Below are positions 1 to 10,089 of a stretch of DNA of 64,000 nucleotides, one piece after another. The DNA lies in NCBI GenBank assembly GCA_026724425.1, contig JAIUCV010000576.1, forward strand, positions 434,001-498,000. Direction: 5' to 3'. The DNA comes from Erythrophleum ivorense (lineage: Eukaryota; Streptophyta; Magnoliopsida; Fabales; Fabaceae). Within the stretch, counting starts at the first letter, position 1, and every line of letters starts with the position of its first letter. The notes below the pieces were generated by a model. It did not search any database and was not told the DNA's origin. It saw only the letters and a program-made list of their open reading frames with translations. The position numbers and the translations under genes are program-made.

Positions 1-1733
1 TTCCGCTGAATGAGGCAACTAATAAAGGTAAATTTTGTTCTTCCTTCTCTATTCCTCTTCCTTTATCATTTGACATGTTTCTTGATTCTGGTTTCTTTGT
101 CTTGGCTACTGTTTGATGATCAAGATGAACTAGAAGCCTTTAACAACCAGAAAGCAGGAAAAGGACTGGAAGAAAATGATATGTGAGTTAATTGACTCAA
201 TTTTTTTATGTTTAATAGTTTCACTGCATCTCTAAGATATTTGTTCTCACAGGTCAACTGATGAAATTGTACGCCCACGAGTTCCTTTAGAAGCTTGTCT
301 AGCAACTTTTGCATCACCAGAGGAGATTCATGATTACTACAGCACTGCATTGAAGGGGAAGACTACAGCTATCAAGTATGATGTTTCTTTTCAGAGTGAA
401 TCCTAGAACAACTGAGACTAGAGTGGAAATAAACTAACGTCTTTAAGGGTTAACTTTTATGCAGGACAACTAGTTTGACATCATTCCCAGATTATTTGGT
501 CTTGCACATGCGGAAGTTTGTTATGGAGGCAGGCTGGGTGCCAAAGAAACTTGGTCTTTTTCTTAAACACCAATCCTTTTAATGTGCCCTTACTGTCCCT
601 GTATATAAATGCTTATCATCTATTTTCTTGATTTGCTGAAGCAGATGTGTACATTGATGTCCCGGATGTAATTGATATCAGCCACATGCGCAGCAAAGGA
701 CTTCAACCTGGAGAGGAACTGTTACCAGATGGCGGTATGTTTTGTTATATTTATCTAGAGGAATGGTGTTTCAGTTCATCCAATTCGCTTGAACAATGAG
801 TTTATGTATTCTGCAAACACTACAGCTCCAGAAGAAGAAGCGGTGGAGTCAGCGCAGCCTGTGGCAAATGAGGAGATAGTTGCACAGCTTCTCTCAATGG
901 GATTTAACCAGCTTCATTGCCAGAAAGCTGCCATAAATACTTCTAATGCTGGGCTCGAAGAGGCGATGAACTGGTTACTTTCTCACATGGATGATCAAGG
1001 TAACTGACCACGAGTCTGCATTTGATGCTTGGCACTTTCTCTCTGTAAAACTCGTTTCAAGACCAGTTTTCTAATGTGATGATGATGTGTTATGTTTTCA
1101 TAGACATCGACGCACCAATCTCCCATCAGACACCTGGCGTTGATCAGTCAAGCGTTGATACCTTAATCTCCTTTGGTTTCCCTGAAGAGGTTGCTCGAAA
1201 GGCACTCAAAGCCTCGGTAAATCTCTATCCACAGGCTTTTGAACGAATTAGTTTCATTTTGGCAATGCTCTTGTTTCTTTTTTCTTATTACTGAAATGCT
1301 TTCTTGTTTTTTATTTCTAAAATCAGGGAGGAGATATAGAGAAAGCAACAGATTGGATATTCAGCAACCCTAATGCAACTGTTTCGGACATGGACGTTTC
1401 ATCTAGCAATTCAGCACAGACTCCAGCTCAAAGTGGATTACCAGACGGAGGAGGGAGTTAGTTTCTTCAAACCTCTTTTATTACCTAAACATATATTCAA
1501 AGTAGGAATTAACTGATCCTAACTCAAAAAGCGTTGTCTTAAAAAACGCAGAATACAAGCTGTTTGGGTTCGTAAGCCACATGGGAACATCAACGCACTG
1601 TGGACACTATGTGGCACACATATTGAAAGAAGGCCGTTGGGTTATTTTCAATGACAGCAAAGTCGGTGTCTCCACAGATCCTCCTAAAGACATGGGTTAT
1701 CTCTACTTCTTTCAGCGTCTCGACGACAATTGA
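1..1733 (+). CDS. UBP14: Ubiquitin carboxyl-terminal hydrolase 14 (isopeptidase T type), 3' part
   Basis: Deubiquitinase of the USP5/isopeptidase T class, which disassembles free polyubiquitin chains in the cytosol. The gene runs off the left edge, so the N-terminal zinc finger and catalytic Cys box are not visible. Readable exons with clean GT..AG borders are about 1-27, 125-182, 253-375, 465-553, 645-734, 826-999, 1104-1216, 1327-1456 and 1552-1733. They encode two UBA domains (one around LLSMGFNQLHCQKAA, one around LISFGFPEEVARKAL) and then the His box STHCGHYVAHI with the catalytic His. The protein ends FFQRLDDN. Two UBAs placed before the His box are diagnostic of the USP5/UBP14 family. 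The next genes lie on the opposite strand, so UBP14 and the NDR1-like genes converge. Family assignment is very secure; the symbol is by recall of the Arabidopsis protein. Confidence 0.95.
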
Positions 1734-2283
1734 TTGATACGTAATCTTTCATGGAGTTGGTAAAGAAAAAGACAAGACTATTTTTTTTGTATTGTTCAAC
1801 AAAAGACACAGACTAGTCCCCTTTCTTTCTTTAGAATTTTTAGGGTCTAGGAGTTTTTAAAGTTTGGATTGATGCGTAAAGGATTCAAAGAAAATCATCT
1901 GAGAAGAAACCATCAATTGAATTGCCAAGCCCAATTCTTTCAATGTTCACCTTGTCATTGAAACACTAGAAGCTGAGTGTAACTTTTCTGTCTTAACTTG
2001 AAAAATATTGCAATTGAACTTAACTTGACTTAGATTCAACTTCACCAGACAACCAAGTGTCATCTTTGATAAAAGAATAAATTGCAGCATATGGTTGGAG
2101 AATGGTATAAGACAGAATGAGAATATAAAAACTCCCAAAGGTTCCATAGAGATAGATATAAAGGAATGTGATCAATTTCCTAGACGTTGCACTGGTGCTC
2201 AAGAGCGTTTGCCAAAGCTTCTTTGTCCATCAAGAATGTAACCACATTACCACCGGCTCTGCAATAACTTCTCATTCTATCCG

Positions 2284-2597
2284 TTATTGCAAATCATACA
2301 ATGATTCCAGCCTCGCCCTGTAGATATCGTTAATGTTCTTCAAACTCTCAGAATGGCCTCTCACAAAATCTCCGTTCGCAAATTCCCATTCATGTTCAGA
2401 CTGAACAACTTTTTCAAGGCCCTGAGTTGCAACAACATCAAAAGAGAGTTTTGAGTAAATAATTCAATTTAACCAAATAAATGATTTAATGAATGTATGT
2501 TCAAAACTTACATATCCCTTAAGCCTTAGGGTAAAATATTTGAAGTTGGTGTAGGGTGTGGGTGGCAAGAGTCTGAAAACAAGGTTCCTGGCGAATG
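2284..2597 (-). pseudogene. Relic of a heat-shock-factor-type DNA-binding domain
   Basis: Two minus-strand blocks, 2597-2512 and 2421-2284, joined by a plausible intron (donor ATGTAAG, acceptor CAACTCAG), read FARNL..., YTNFKYFTLRLKGY and then GLEKVVQSEHEWEFANGDF. This lines up with the plant HSF domain core (FARDLLP, NNFSSFVRQLNTYGFRKV, WEFANEYFRRG). The intron falls exactly where plant HSF genes carry their conserved DBD intron, between TY and GF. Reading upstream in the same frame meets a stop (TGG GAT CGT TAG) just before the FAR motif. The downstream block stops after LYDLQ, with no oligomerisation region. It is therefore probably a decayed or strongly truncated HSF copy. It could also be a short HSF-like gene of the kind annotated in some Arabidopsis genomes if another start exon exists. 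Confidence 0.5.
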
Positions 2598-3097
2598 AAT
2601 TCTAACGATCCCACGAGCACGAACCATGTCTACTTGAACAAGAACGAACGAAGGTGATTTAACTACCGGAAAATCAAATACAAAAATCGCTGCAATTTCT
2701 CTTCTCTCGCCTTTTTCTGGTGATGACTAACCCTAAAATGTGTCGTCAAATCTATAAATAGACGCGCATGTACCGACGCTCATATTGGGCCAATAACCGG
2801 GGAAACGAGAGTTGATTTTGTCCAGCGTTTTTTAACCATAACCGGAGACTATATCCGGGTGTGGTTGACAATAAAATTGATGACTTAATAAATATGATAA
2901 TAACTTATGACAAATGTATGTGATAATTTTTATTTATTTTTTATGGCCCGTTTAAAAGCAAAACATTCTTCATTTCTTCATGAAAGCAAAATTATAAATT
3001 ATGAAGAAGGAGAAGGATCCTAAAGAACAAAGCAAAATTCAAGAAAGAGTCAATAAAATCAACCAAAAAACAGAAGAAGCAAAAACATCAATCAGTT

Positions 3098-3733
3098 TTA
3101 ACAAATAGCGAAGAAAACGAGCAGATTCATCAAAACACAAACCGGAAAATAGCTTCTTAATGAAGAAGAAGAATCAGATTTCTTCATCTTAATCCCTTTC
3201 TTATTAGCTTTAACTCCATCTCCGTTGACTTCAACATCAGCACCAACCTCAACTCCATACCTCTTAGTTTTCCATAAAATTATCCTGAACCTCACCTGCG
3301 TCTTCATGTCCATCCGGAAAACCGCCGATCCATTAGGCAAAACCGCTCCTAAAACCGCCTGGTTGTTGAAAGGAAGAACCTGACCCCACTTCTTGGTTTT
3401 CTTCTTGTTTCCTTGGAAGAATCTTGACACTGTGTAGTTAGCGACAGAGGAATTAGCGTTGGACAAAGAAAGGTGGACGTCGTCGTAGTAGATTCCCTGG
3501 TCTCTGTTCGGATTTGCAAGACGAACCATGAAATTTAGAGTGGTATTGGTTCGTGAGTTGAGGGTCTTGTTGAGGGCAGGAACGTAAAAGTATTCGATCG
3601 AGCATTTTGGATCGCTGGGACGGAGTCGATGGACACTTAGCCATATCAAGAAACAGATGAATGCAGCTGCCAAGATTATGCCTAAGAAGCGTTTACACCA
3701 TTTTCTTCTCCAATGGTCTCTATCTCGATCCAT
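3098..3733 (-). CDS. NDR1-like membrane protein (LEA-2/NHL family)
   Basis: Single-exon 211-residue protein of the NDR1/HIN1-like family. Arabidopsis NDR1 is a plasma-membrane glycoprotein needed for resistance signalled by several CC-NBS-LRR receptors through RIN4. Visible parts: a short basic cytosolic head (residues 1-15), one transmembrane helix (about 17-34, LGIILAAAFICFLIWLSV), then an extracellular LEA-2-like domain. The domain carries NTTLNFMVR, the NPNRDQGIYYDDVHL motif, several N-x-S/T sites (NKT, NTT, NSS, NYT, NGS) and the KKWGQVLPFNNQ block. The C-terminus is hydrophobic (FPVCVLMNLLVFFAIC) and preceded by SDSSSSL, as expected for a GPI-anchor signal. Length and motifs match NDR1 (about 219 residues), but the head differs, so it may be NDR1 itself or its tandem neighbour. 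Start at 3733 precedes the TM helix. Confidence 0.88.
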   Translation of the reverse strand: MDRDRDHWRRKWCKRFLGIILAAAFICFLIWLSVHRLRPSDPKCSIEYFYVPALNKTLNSRTNTTLNFMVRLANPNRDQGIYYDDVHLSLSNANSSVANYTVSRFFQGNKKKTKKWGQVLPFNNQAVLGAVLPNGSAVFRMDMKTQVRFRIILWKTKRYGVEVGADVEVNGDGVKANKKGIKMKKSDSSSSLRSYFPVCVLMNLLVFFAIC

Positions 3734-4547
3734 TTTATTTTTGTTTGTTTGGAAGATTGAAGATGAAGATGTTTTCTTATAGATTCTTTTCGTCTGACGG
3801 TTGGGAAGTTTTAAGCTGTTAAGAAACGACTAACTAGGACACAGACGTGCTTAGACAAAAGAAAATTAAATTACACTAAAAACTAATTAATGCACCAAAG
3901 AAGATTAATTAAAAGAGTATTTGGATATATAAAAGGACCAAAAAGAGATGGTATATTTTTTTTTATGGTCAAGCCAAAAAGGCATGTTCATTAACAGAAA
4001 TTCAACTCATCAACCCGATTATTTGATATTGTAAAGATAGTCAAGTTAAGTTGCACAAAAAAAAAAAAAAGATATTCAAGTTAAAACGGAAAATGAAGAT
4101 ACCTTGGGACGCAGGCTATTCATTGAAAAGTCGTCTTTATTTTCTAGATTTAAAATAATTTCTCCGCATATTTTTATGTTTATTTTCTTCTGTGGTTTAT
4201 GACTCCGTTCCTTGATTTCAAGCCCAAGATGTAAATTTGCGTTGTACATAAAATCAGGCTTTGTGATTTTCAAATAGAATTTTGTTAATAGAGAACCTAA
4301 TACATAGTTGAAACACTTTAACTACAAAAACTGGTTAGAATTCTGTTAGTAGAGAAACAAATACATAGTTGAAACACTTTAATAGTTGAAATAAATGGAA
4401 TAAATTATACAATGTGTACTTGGTCGAATTTATAAGTTATGAAGAAGGAGCAGAACCTAAATAACAAATCAAAACACATGAAAGAGTCAATAAAATCAAC
4501 AACAAAATAAAAACAAAAACAAATGAAAATAAAAAACGTCAATCAGT

Positions 4548-4913
4548 TTAACAAAACGCGAAGAAGACGAGCAGATTCATTAACACATAAACCGGAAAAT
4601 AGCTTCTTAGCGAAGAAGAAGAATCAGATTTCTTCATCTTAATCCCTTTATCATTAGCTTTAACTCCATCTCCGTTGACTTCAACATCAGCACCAACATC
4701 GATCCCGTACCTCTTAGTTTTCGAAAACGCAACCTTGAATCTCACTTGCGTCTTCAAACCCAACCGGAAAACCGCCGAACCATTAGGCAAAACCGCTCGT
4801 AGAACCGTCTGGTTGTTCAAAGGCAGAACCTGACCCCACTTCTTGGCTTTCTTCTTGTGTCCTTGGTAGAATGGAGGCACCGTGTAGTTAGCGATAGAGG
4901 CATTGGTAGACAA
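4548..4913 (-). pseudogene. Headless NDR1-like tandem copy
   Basis: This region is highly similar to the C-terminal 120 residues of the NDR1-like gene at 3098-3733. It shares KKWGQVLPLNNQ, VLPNGSAVFR, KTKRYG, VGADVEVNGDGVKAN and the hydrophobic tail FPVYVLMNLLVFFAFC. Similarity starts abruptly near ANYTV. The sequence upstream (4914-5000 on the minus strand) does not encode the TM helix, NTTLNFMVR or the YYDDVHL motif. No exon supplying these is visible nearby. The copy therefore lacks its membrane anchor and N-terminal ectodomain. The reading frame over the remaining part is intact, so truncation is recent or the remnant is still constrained. The 3' flanks of both copies (from AATTTATAAGTTATGAAGAAGG-like sequence) are also related, so the duplication included the terminator region. 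Confidence 0.8.
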
Positions 4914-7252
4914 TCTTGGTGGATCTCGGTGAGACCACGCACTAGCTATATAACTTTGTCTATGCAGTTTGTTTCGATTAATAATAATTTACTGATAATA
5001 ATGACCAATCACTAGTAATTTTTGTGTCCGAATGTGCGAAAAAATAGTTGGAGTTTTTACAAAAATGTAATTATCCGTAGATAAGCAATCTTTGTCACAC
5101 TATTATTATAATATACATTCGATTGGAGAGACCACAAACAATATAAAGACCTGTTTAATTTGTGTAGAATCGTACCGAAACTTAATAACCGATCCGTACC
5201 GGAGGAATGACTCTTATCGATCAAATTATTAAAATCAATTAAAAAAAATTTAGTTAATGATGCTTATGGATCCCCAAATTGGTGACTTGATTAGGATCAA
5301 AAGTGGATGAGTTGATTTGTGAGACACTTGTCATACCAAAATCTCAAAGAGCAACACGAACTGTTTCTTCTTCTTCCCATACACAGCACGTGTATTCTCG
5401 ACTTTTGGCAAAAAAAAAAAAAAAAAATCACAATGGCAGTCATGAAACTGTTTCCGTTTTTGGAAGCTTTAACTCATCGGAATATGAGGTAAGCGATGAT
5501 AGTGTTCTTTACTGTTTTCTGATTCGGAATACATGCTCGAGCAGTTACAAGGTTTAGCTATTGATGGCGAAAAAACGGAAACCAAATAGATTTGGATTTT
5601 GATGTGAATTTTGGTGATACTGTGTTTGATCTGTGATAATGGGGAATATTCGTTTATCATAAAAATTTAGCAACTTATATATGAAACTCATTTTGCAAAA
5701 GGTGCAAGCTGGATGAAGGAAGGAGTAGTTGCTAATTGAGAGTTGGTGAAGCACAAGTTTTTTTCTCAAAACTCCTCCAAAAAGGTTGGTTTAATTTTTC
5801 ACCATCTTTTCTCTTATGTGATGTCACATTGCCTCTTTCTCTGCATGCAACTGTATACATTGATTTGACATTAGGGAAGTACCAATATGTATCTAGATAA
5901 GTCTTCTAAATCACACTATAATGCTATGAACACAGAAAGTTATTTTATTTCTTCATGGTCTTAGGATTAGACTATGGAATCGATATATGTGTCTCATTTT
6001 CTCTTGAACAGTTGATTTTGGTTGTCTTTTCTCTGGTTTTGTTTTGTTAAAGATCTGTTCTGTAATCATAAATATGTAACCTTTATAGGTAATATATATG
6101 TATGCAGTACAAGTTTCTAGAGATCCATGGCCAAAATTGTGGGTAAAGATAAACCAAAATTACAAACTGTCAGTTAACGAAAGTTAATCCTTTTGGGCTT
6201 TGGTTAAATAGAGTTGCAGGCATTCTCTCTTGTCAAGATTTTCTACAAAGTTATATAGCAACATAATTATGGTATTCAAGTATTATGCGTTGACAGTCTC
6301 TATATGTGAAAGTTTTTCAAGTTTGTTCATGGTATGCTACTGAATTTTACTATGCCGGTATATTTTGATTCATGATTTATGATTAAATGTTATATATACA
6401 CTTGAACTACCAAATATGTTACCTTAAATGTTATATATACACTTGAAATACCAAATATGTTACCTTAGTAGTAATTATTGGTGTTATTAGCGTCGAGTTA
6501 ACACGTAAAAAAGTGTTAAACCCTATCGGCTGATCCGGTTAGCCCCGGTAGGAACGCACCGAGGTGCTACAAAGTACGTGTCCCTCTCTCATTAGATGAA
6601 AAATGATAGATGCTAATGAAAACAAGTGTCTAGATTGTATATATACCCTATCTATAACGCGTTGATATCATCGCCGAATCAGTATTTCTTCTGATTATCC
6701 CTTCAATTCCGATCGTCGTACCAAAAGATCTCAAAGCTTTAAGAGGTTACATTGCTATCACCCTTTCTTTCCTTTGTGTTATTTGAAATTTCTCTTATAA
6801 GATCTGAAAAATTGCAACATGAGTTCCTAGGACGAATTTTCGATGTGCTTGGAGAACCTATTGATTCGTAACTGTCTCTCGATTTCTTGATTTCCTGACT
6901 TTTGATTAGTATTTTTCGTGTTATCATTTATTATGGTTCCGATTATGTGAGTAGATACTTTAAAAACAATTTTTAATTTAGTGGTTACTGTTTTTTTTTT
7001 TTTTTTTCGATATTCATGTAACTATTGCTTTGATGATTCTGATTTCTTCAAAACAGTATGATTAGTTTGCAATAGTGTATGATTAGTTTGCTTTGATCAA
7101 TATATTCCTGTGACAATTACAATGGATGCTATGTTTGTGTATATGATTAGTTTGCAGTTGCGTGCTCATTTTACCTATAGGTTCCTGAATCAGTTTTATG
7201 TGCTAAGTAACCAATGTATTTTTTTTATTACTTTGCATTGGAAACAGAGAAA
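4914..7252. other. Intergenic region and F-box gene promoter/leader
   Basis: No convincing gene is seen here. 5303-5557 is open but resembles nothing I know and contains a poly-A run. A 41-bp unit ending in ACCAAATATGTTACCTTA is tandemly duplicated near 6385-6470. A TATA-like string (GTATATATACCC) at about 6640 and a likely splice acceptor just before 7247 (TTGGAAACAG) suggest that 6650-7250 is the intron-containing leader of the F-box gene. A patch at 6825-6868 resembles plastid atpB (see findings). Confidence 0.5.
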
Positions 7253-8507
7253 ATGGGTAAAACTAGTGCAAAGCGTGTGAAGCAAGTGAGTGCGGGCAAG
7301 GTAGAACCTGCAAAGGGTATCATCACTGACGTCCTATCGCGTCTGCCCGTACAATCTATCCGGTCATACCGTACCGTAAGCAAGAACTGGTACGAGTCGG
7401 TGACGAACAAGTTTTTCGCTAGGAAGCAGTTAGCTCATTCGAGTGAGAATCCCTCATATGTTGTCTGTCCAGTCATGGATGAAAAAATGAAGGTTTATTC
7501 GATGAAACCAGGGAGTTTCAAACTTTGTTACATGAACACAATTGATCCTTCCAAGAGAAGCAAAGCTGACTACATGTACACGATAGCTTCCTTCAATGGA
7601 CTTATTTGTTGTATCAATCTCCTCACTGACGACGACAGCAAGGTAGAAAACATGTTCTGTGATGTGCAGATTTGGATAGTTAACCCTTGTATGGGGGAAA
7701 CTCTTCTTCTTCCCCAAGGGACACCATCGTTTGGCTTTGTGCCGAATGTTGGTGTAGCTTATGTTGGGAGTGACTACAAAGTTTTCCGCATATTCTGTGC
7801 TGGTAAAGCCTTGGCAGATTATCGTTTTGAATGTGAGGTGTATTCGTCCAGCACTGGTTCTTGGAGAAACATCGGCACCGTGCCTTGTGTTCCCATGAGT
7901 ATTATTACTCCATACAAATCTGCTCATGTTTTCGTCCGAGGAAAAATCTACTGGCTGTCTTCCTTGGATGCTCCTGGTGCAATCCTCTCTGTGGATTGGG
8001 AAGGGAGATTCAGTGTGATTCGGTTGCCTGAGTATGATGCGAGGCTAAGAGACGAAGACAGCATAACTGAAATGTCTCATCTGATCAATTTGCGAGAATG
8101 TCTTTCATTGGTTGTGCTACATGTAGGCTACATGGATGTATGGGCTTGGAAGGAAGACACCAACCCATCTGGTGAATGGGTAGAGGTATGCGTAGATTAT
8201 GCCCCAATCGGTGAACTTGACTTGGTTTTAGCCGTGACTTCGTTAAAGAACCAGATCCTGTGCGTGACTGAGACACACTGGTGTTGTTATGATGTGGATA
8301 CTGGAACCTGGAACAAGAAAAGGGCCAACAAGCGTCCTGGAATCTTGAATCCTAGTGTGTTCCCTTTCACCGAAAGCGTTCTTCCATGTGAGTCATGTTT
8401 ATATATCTGTATACATTTAATGATTACAATGTTTCTTGCTTTGTTTGTTATCTAATACATTTTGATATATTGTTTCTTGAATCAGGCGATGGCAGCGTGA
8501 CGCTGTA
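7253..8507 (+). CDS. F-box protein with F-box-associated (FBA) domain
   Basis: Substrate-recognition subunit type of SCF ubiquitin ligases. Coding exons are 7253-8387 and 8485-8507 (donor ATGTGAGTC, acceptor TGAATCAG), giving about 385 residues that end LPCDGSVTL. An atypical basic head (KTSAKRVKQ) leads into the F-box at about residues 22-65: IITDVLSRLPVQSIRSYRTV followed by SKNWYESVTNKFFARKQL. The rest has FBA-type repeats: ASFNGLICC, IWIVNPCMGETLLLP, FECEVYSSSTGSWRNIG, FVRGKIYWLS and ISVDWEGRFSVIRLPE. The ATG at 7253 is chosen because a strong splice acceptor lies 6 bases upstream and the F-box begins soon after. Its substrate cannot be told from sequence. F-box/FBA genes are numerous and fast-evolving in Brassicaceae, so no symbol is given. 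Confidence 0.88.
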
Positions 8508-8941
8508 GACGGAACATTGAGAGTATCTATGTTCACAAATGGTGTTTATGTATTTTTCTCTTCAGGAACTTTTCATATTGTTGGTTTGTCTTTATTTTGT
8601 TGAACTTGGTTTGGTTTCTCCAGTTTTTGTTTTTAAGACTTGTTCATTGATAAGCTGTGTGTGGGTGTTTTGTCGCTGAACCAAGTCTTACTTATTTTAT
8701 GTTATGAAAACAAATAAAAAAACCAGAGCCTATAAAAGGATGTGTTTGTTTATTCCTCCTAGTAAGAAGACCATTATATACATGTCCAAGCTAGGGAAAA
8801 AATATATTTGCCAAATGCACTAGACAATATGCACAAAAAGATATACACAAAGATTCTAAAATATCGAATTATATATTGACAGTTTTTCTAAGATCAAATT
8901 CATAGCGATACACAAAATTATATTGTAATTTTGAAATGAAG
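8508..8941. other. Convergent 3' flanks of the F-box and PMEI genes
   Basis: Only AT-rich 3'-UTR-like sequence is seen between the two stop codons. A possible poly-A signal region (AAACAAATAAAAAAACC) lies near 8708. No further coding or element structure was recognised. Confidence 0.5.
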
Positions 8942-9544
8942 CTAGTGATTTGGGCTCTGCAACAAATCTGCCACACTCATGACAAATGTAATATGATTAT
9001 ACACATCATTGTTGGCCGCAAAAACGGGTGATTTTGTATCGTCTGGATCAACTGCCAAAATCATATTGCAGAAATCTGCAGCATCACGAGCAACGCTGAG
9101 CTCGTCATCTGTTTCATCCACGTTACCTTTCACCATCGACCTTTCTGCATTCGTTAAGCCCACCACTACAGAATCTTTATAGTTTTCAGCACAACTCTTG
9201 AAGCATGGCTTTTTCGGAGAACCGATAAGAATCATCGTGTACTCTGCCTTGTCAATGGCTATTGATAGCGTGGCCTTAGCCAGTTCTAATGCAGTCAAGG
9301 CAGAGGATGTGCGGTGATTTGAGGTTAGGGATATGATACATGCTTCTTCTAGGGACGAGAAAGACGCAGTGCCTTTACAAGCCTTTGATATCAGCGTGGA
9401 CGGAAATGGACATGTCTTTGCTTTCGTTGATAAATGGCTAGGAACGTCTGGTTTTGCGATAGAAGATGGCCACCGCGAGAGAAGAAGAAATATTACAATG
9501 TATGCATGAGAAGCGTAAAAACAAGCCATCGTACGTATGTTCAA
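8942..9544 (-). CDS. Invertase/pectin methylesterase inhibitor domain protein
   Basis: Single-exon secreted protein of the PMEI/C-VIF superfamily, whose members form a four-helix bundle that blocks pectin methylesterase or invertase in the wall or vacuole. A signal peptide is visible (ACFYASHAYIVIFLLLSR, cleavage around SSIAKP). The first family cysteine pair sits in KTCPFPSTLISKACKG, and the second region is CFKSCAENYKDSV. Helix-rich segments ALTALELAKATLSIAIDKAE and VARDAADFCNMILA follow. The length of about 200 residues is normal for the family. Two Met codons lie close together (MNIRTMACF); the second, at about residue 6, would give a more compact signal peptide and may be the true start. 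Inhibitory target is not predictable. It lies next to MAK10 as I recall from Arabidopsis chromosome 2 (At2g10970 region). Confidence 0.85.
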   Translation of the reverse strand: MNIRTMACFYASHAYIVIFLLLSRWPSSIAKPDVPSHLSTKAKTCPFPSTLISKACKGTASFSSLEEACIISLTSNHRTSSALTALELAKATLSIAIDKAEYTMILIGSPKKPCFKSCAENYKDSVVVGLTNAERSMVKGNVDETDDELSVARDAADFCNMILAVDPDDTKSPVFAANNDVYNHITFVMSVADLLQSPNH

Positions 9545-9663
9545 TAAAGCTGTTTTATTTTGTTATTATGTTGAGTTATAAGGATACTAGATTGGGGTTT
9601 TCCACATATTACCTTATGATGATGTTGTCAATGGTCTGGATTTTTCCATGGTACCTTTCGTAA

Positions 9664-10089
9664 AATTTTAAGCAAGTAATGTTATTATTAGATTTGGATT
9701 GTTCGATCAATACGGTAAAAACTCCTGAACACTAATAAGAAAAGAGTTTATGGGAAAATGGGAAAACAGATTCAGTGTCTTTCCTTGAATCAAGATTTAT
9801 TGATTTTCTTTTGTCAAATAATTTGAAATTATTGATGATAAATCACTTATCTACGTTTAGAACTTTATTTTAAGCATTATTTATTGATTATTGATATGAC
9901 TAATTGATTTTATTCTACAAAAAAAAAATTGCAAGCAAAAGGTTTTTGATAGCTAAATGTCAGAGAACAACAAAATTTTACAACAGAAAGGAGTTAAACT
10001 AAAAAAAAGCACACTAGTTTCCAGAACTAAATAGGGTCTGTCCCAAAATTGGATTTATAGGTGGTAACAAGTGAAAGAGACGAAGAGTT
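9664..10089. other. Short intergenic region upstream of PMEI and downstream of MAK10
   Basis: AT-rich sequence with homopolymer A runs near 9920. No coding potential or recognisable element was seen. The right part should be the MAK10 3' UTR. Confidence 0.4.

Noticed and set aside
5303..5557. Small gene MDELICETLVIPKSQ...
   Set aside because: It includes a poly-A run coding poly-Lys, has no domain and no homologue I recognise.
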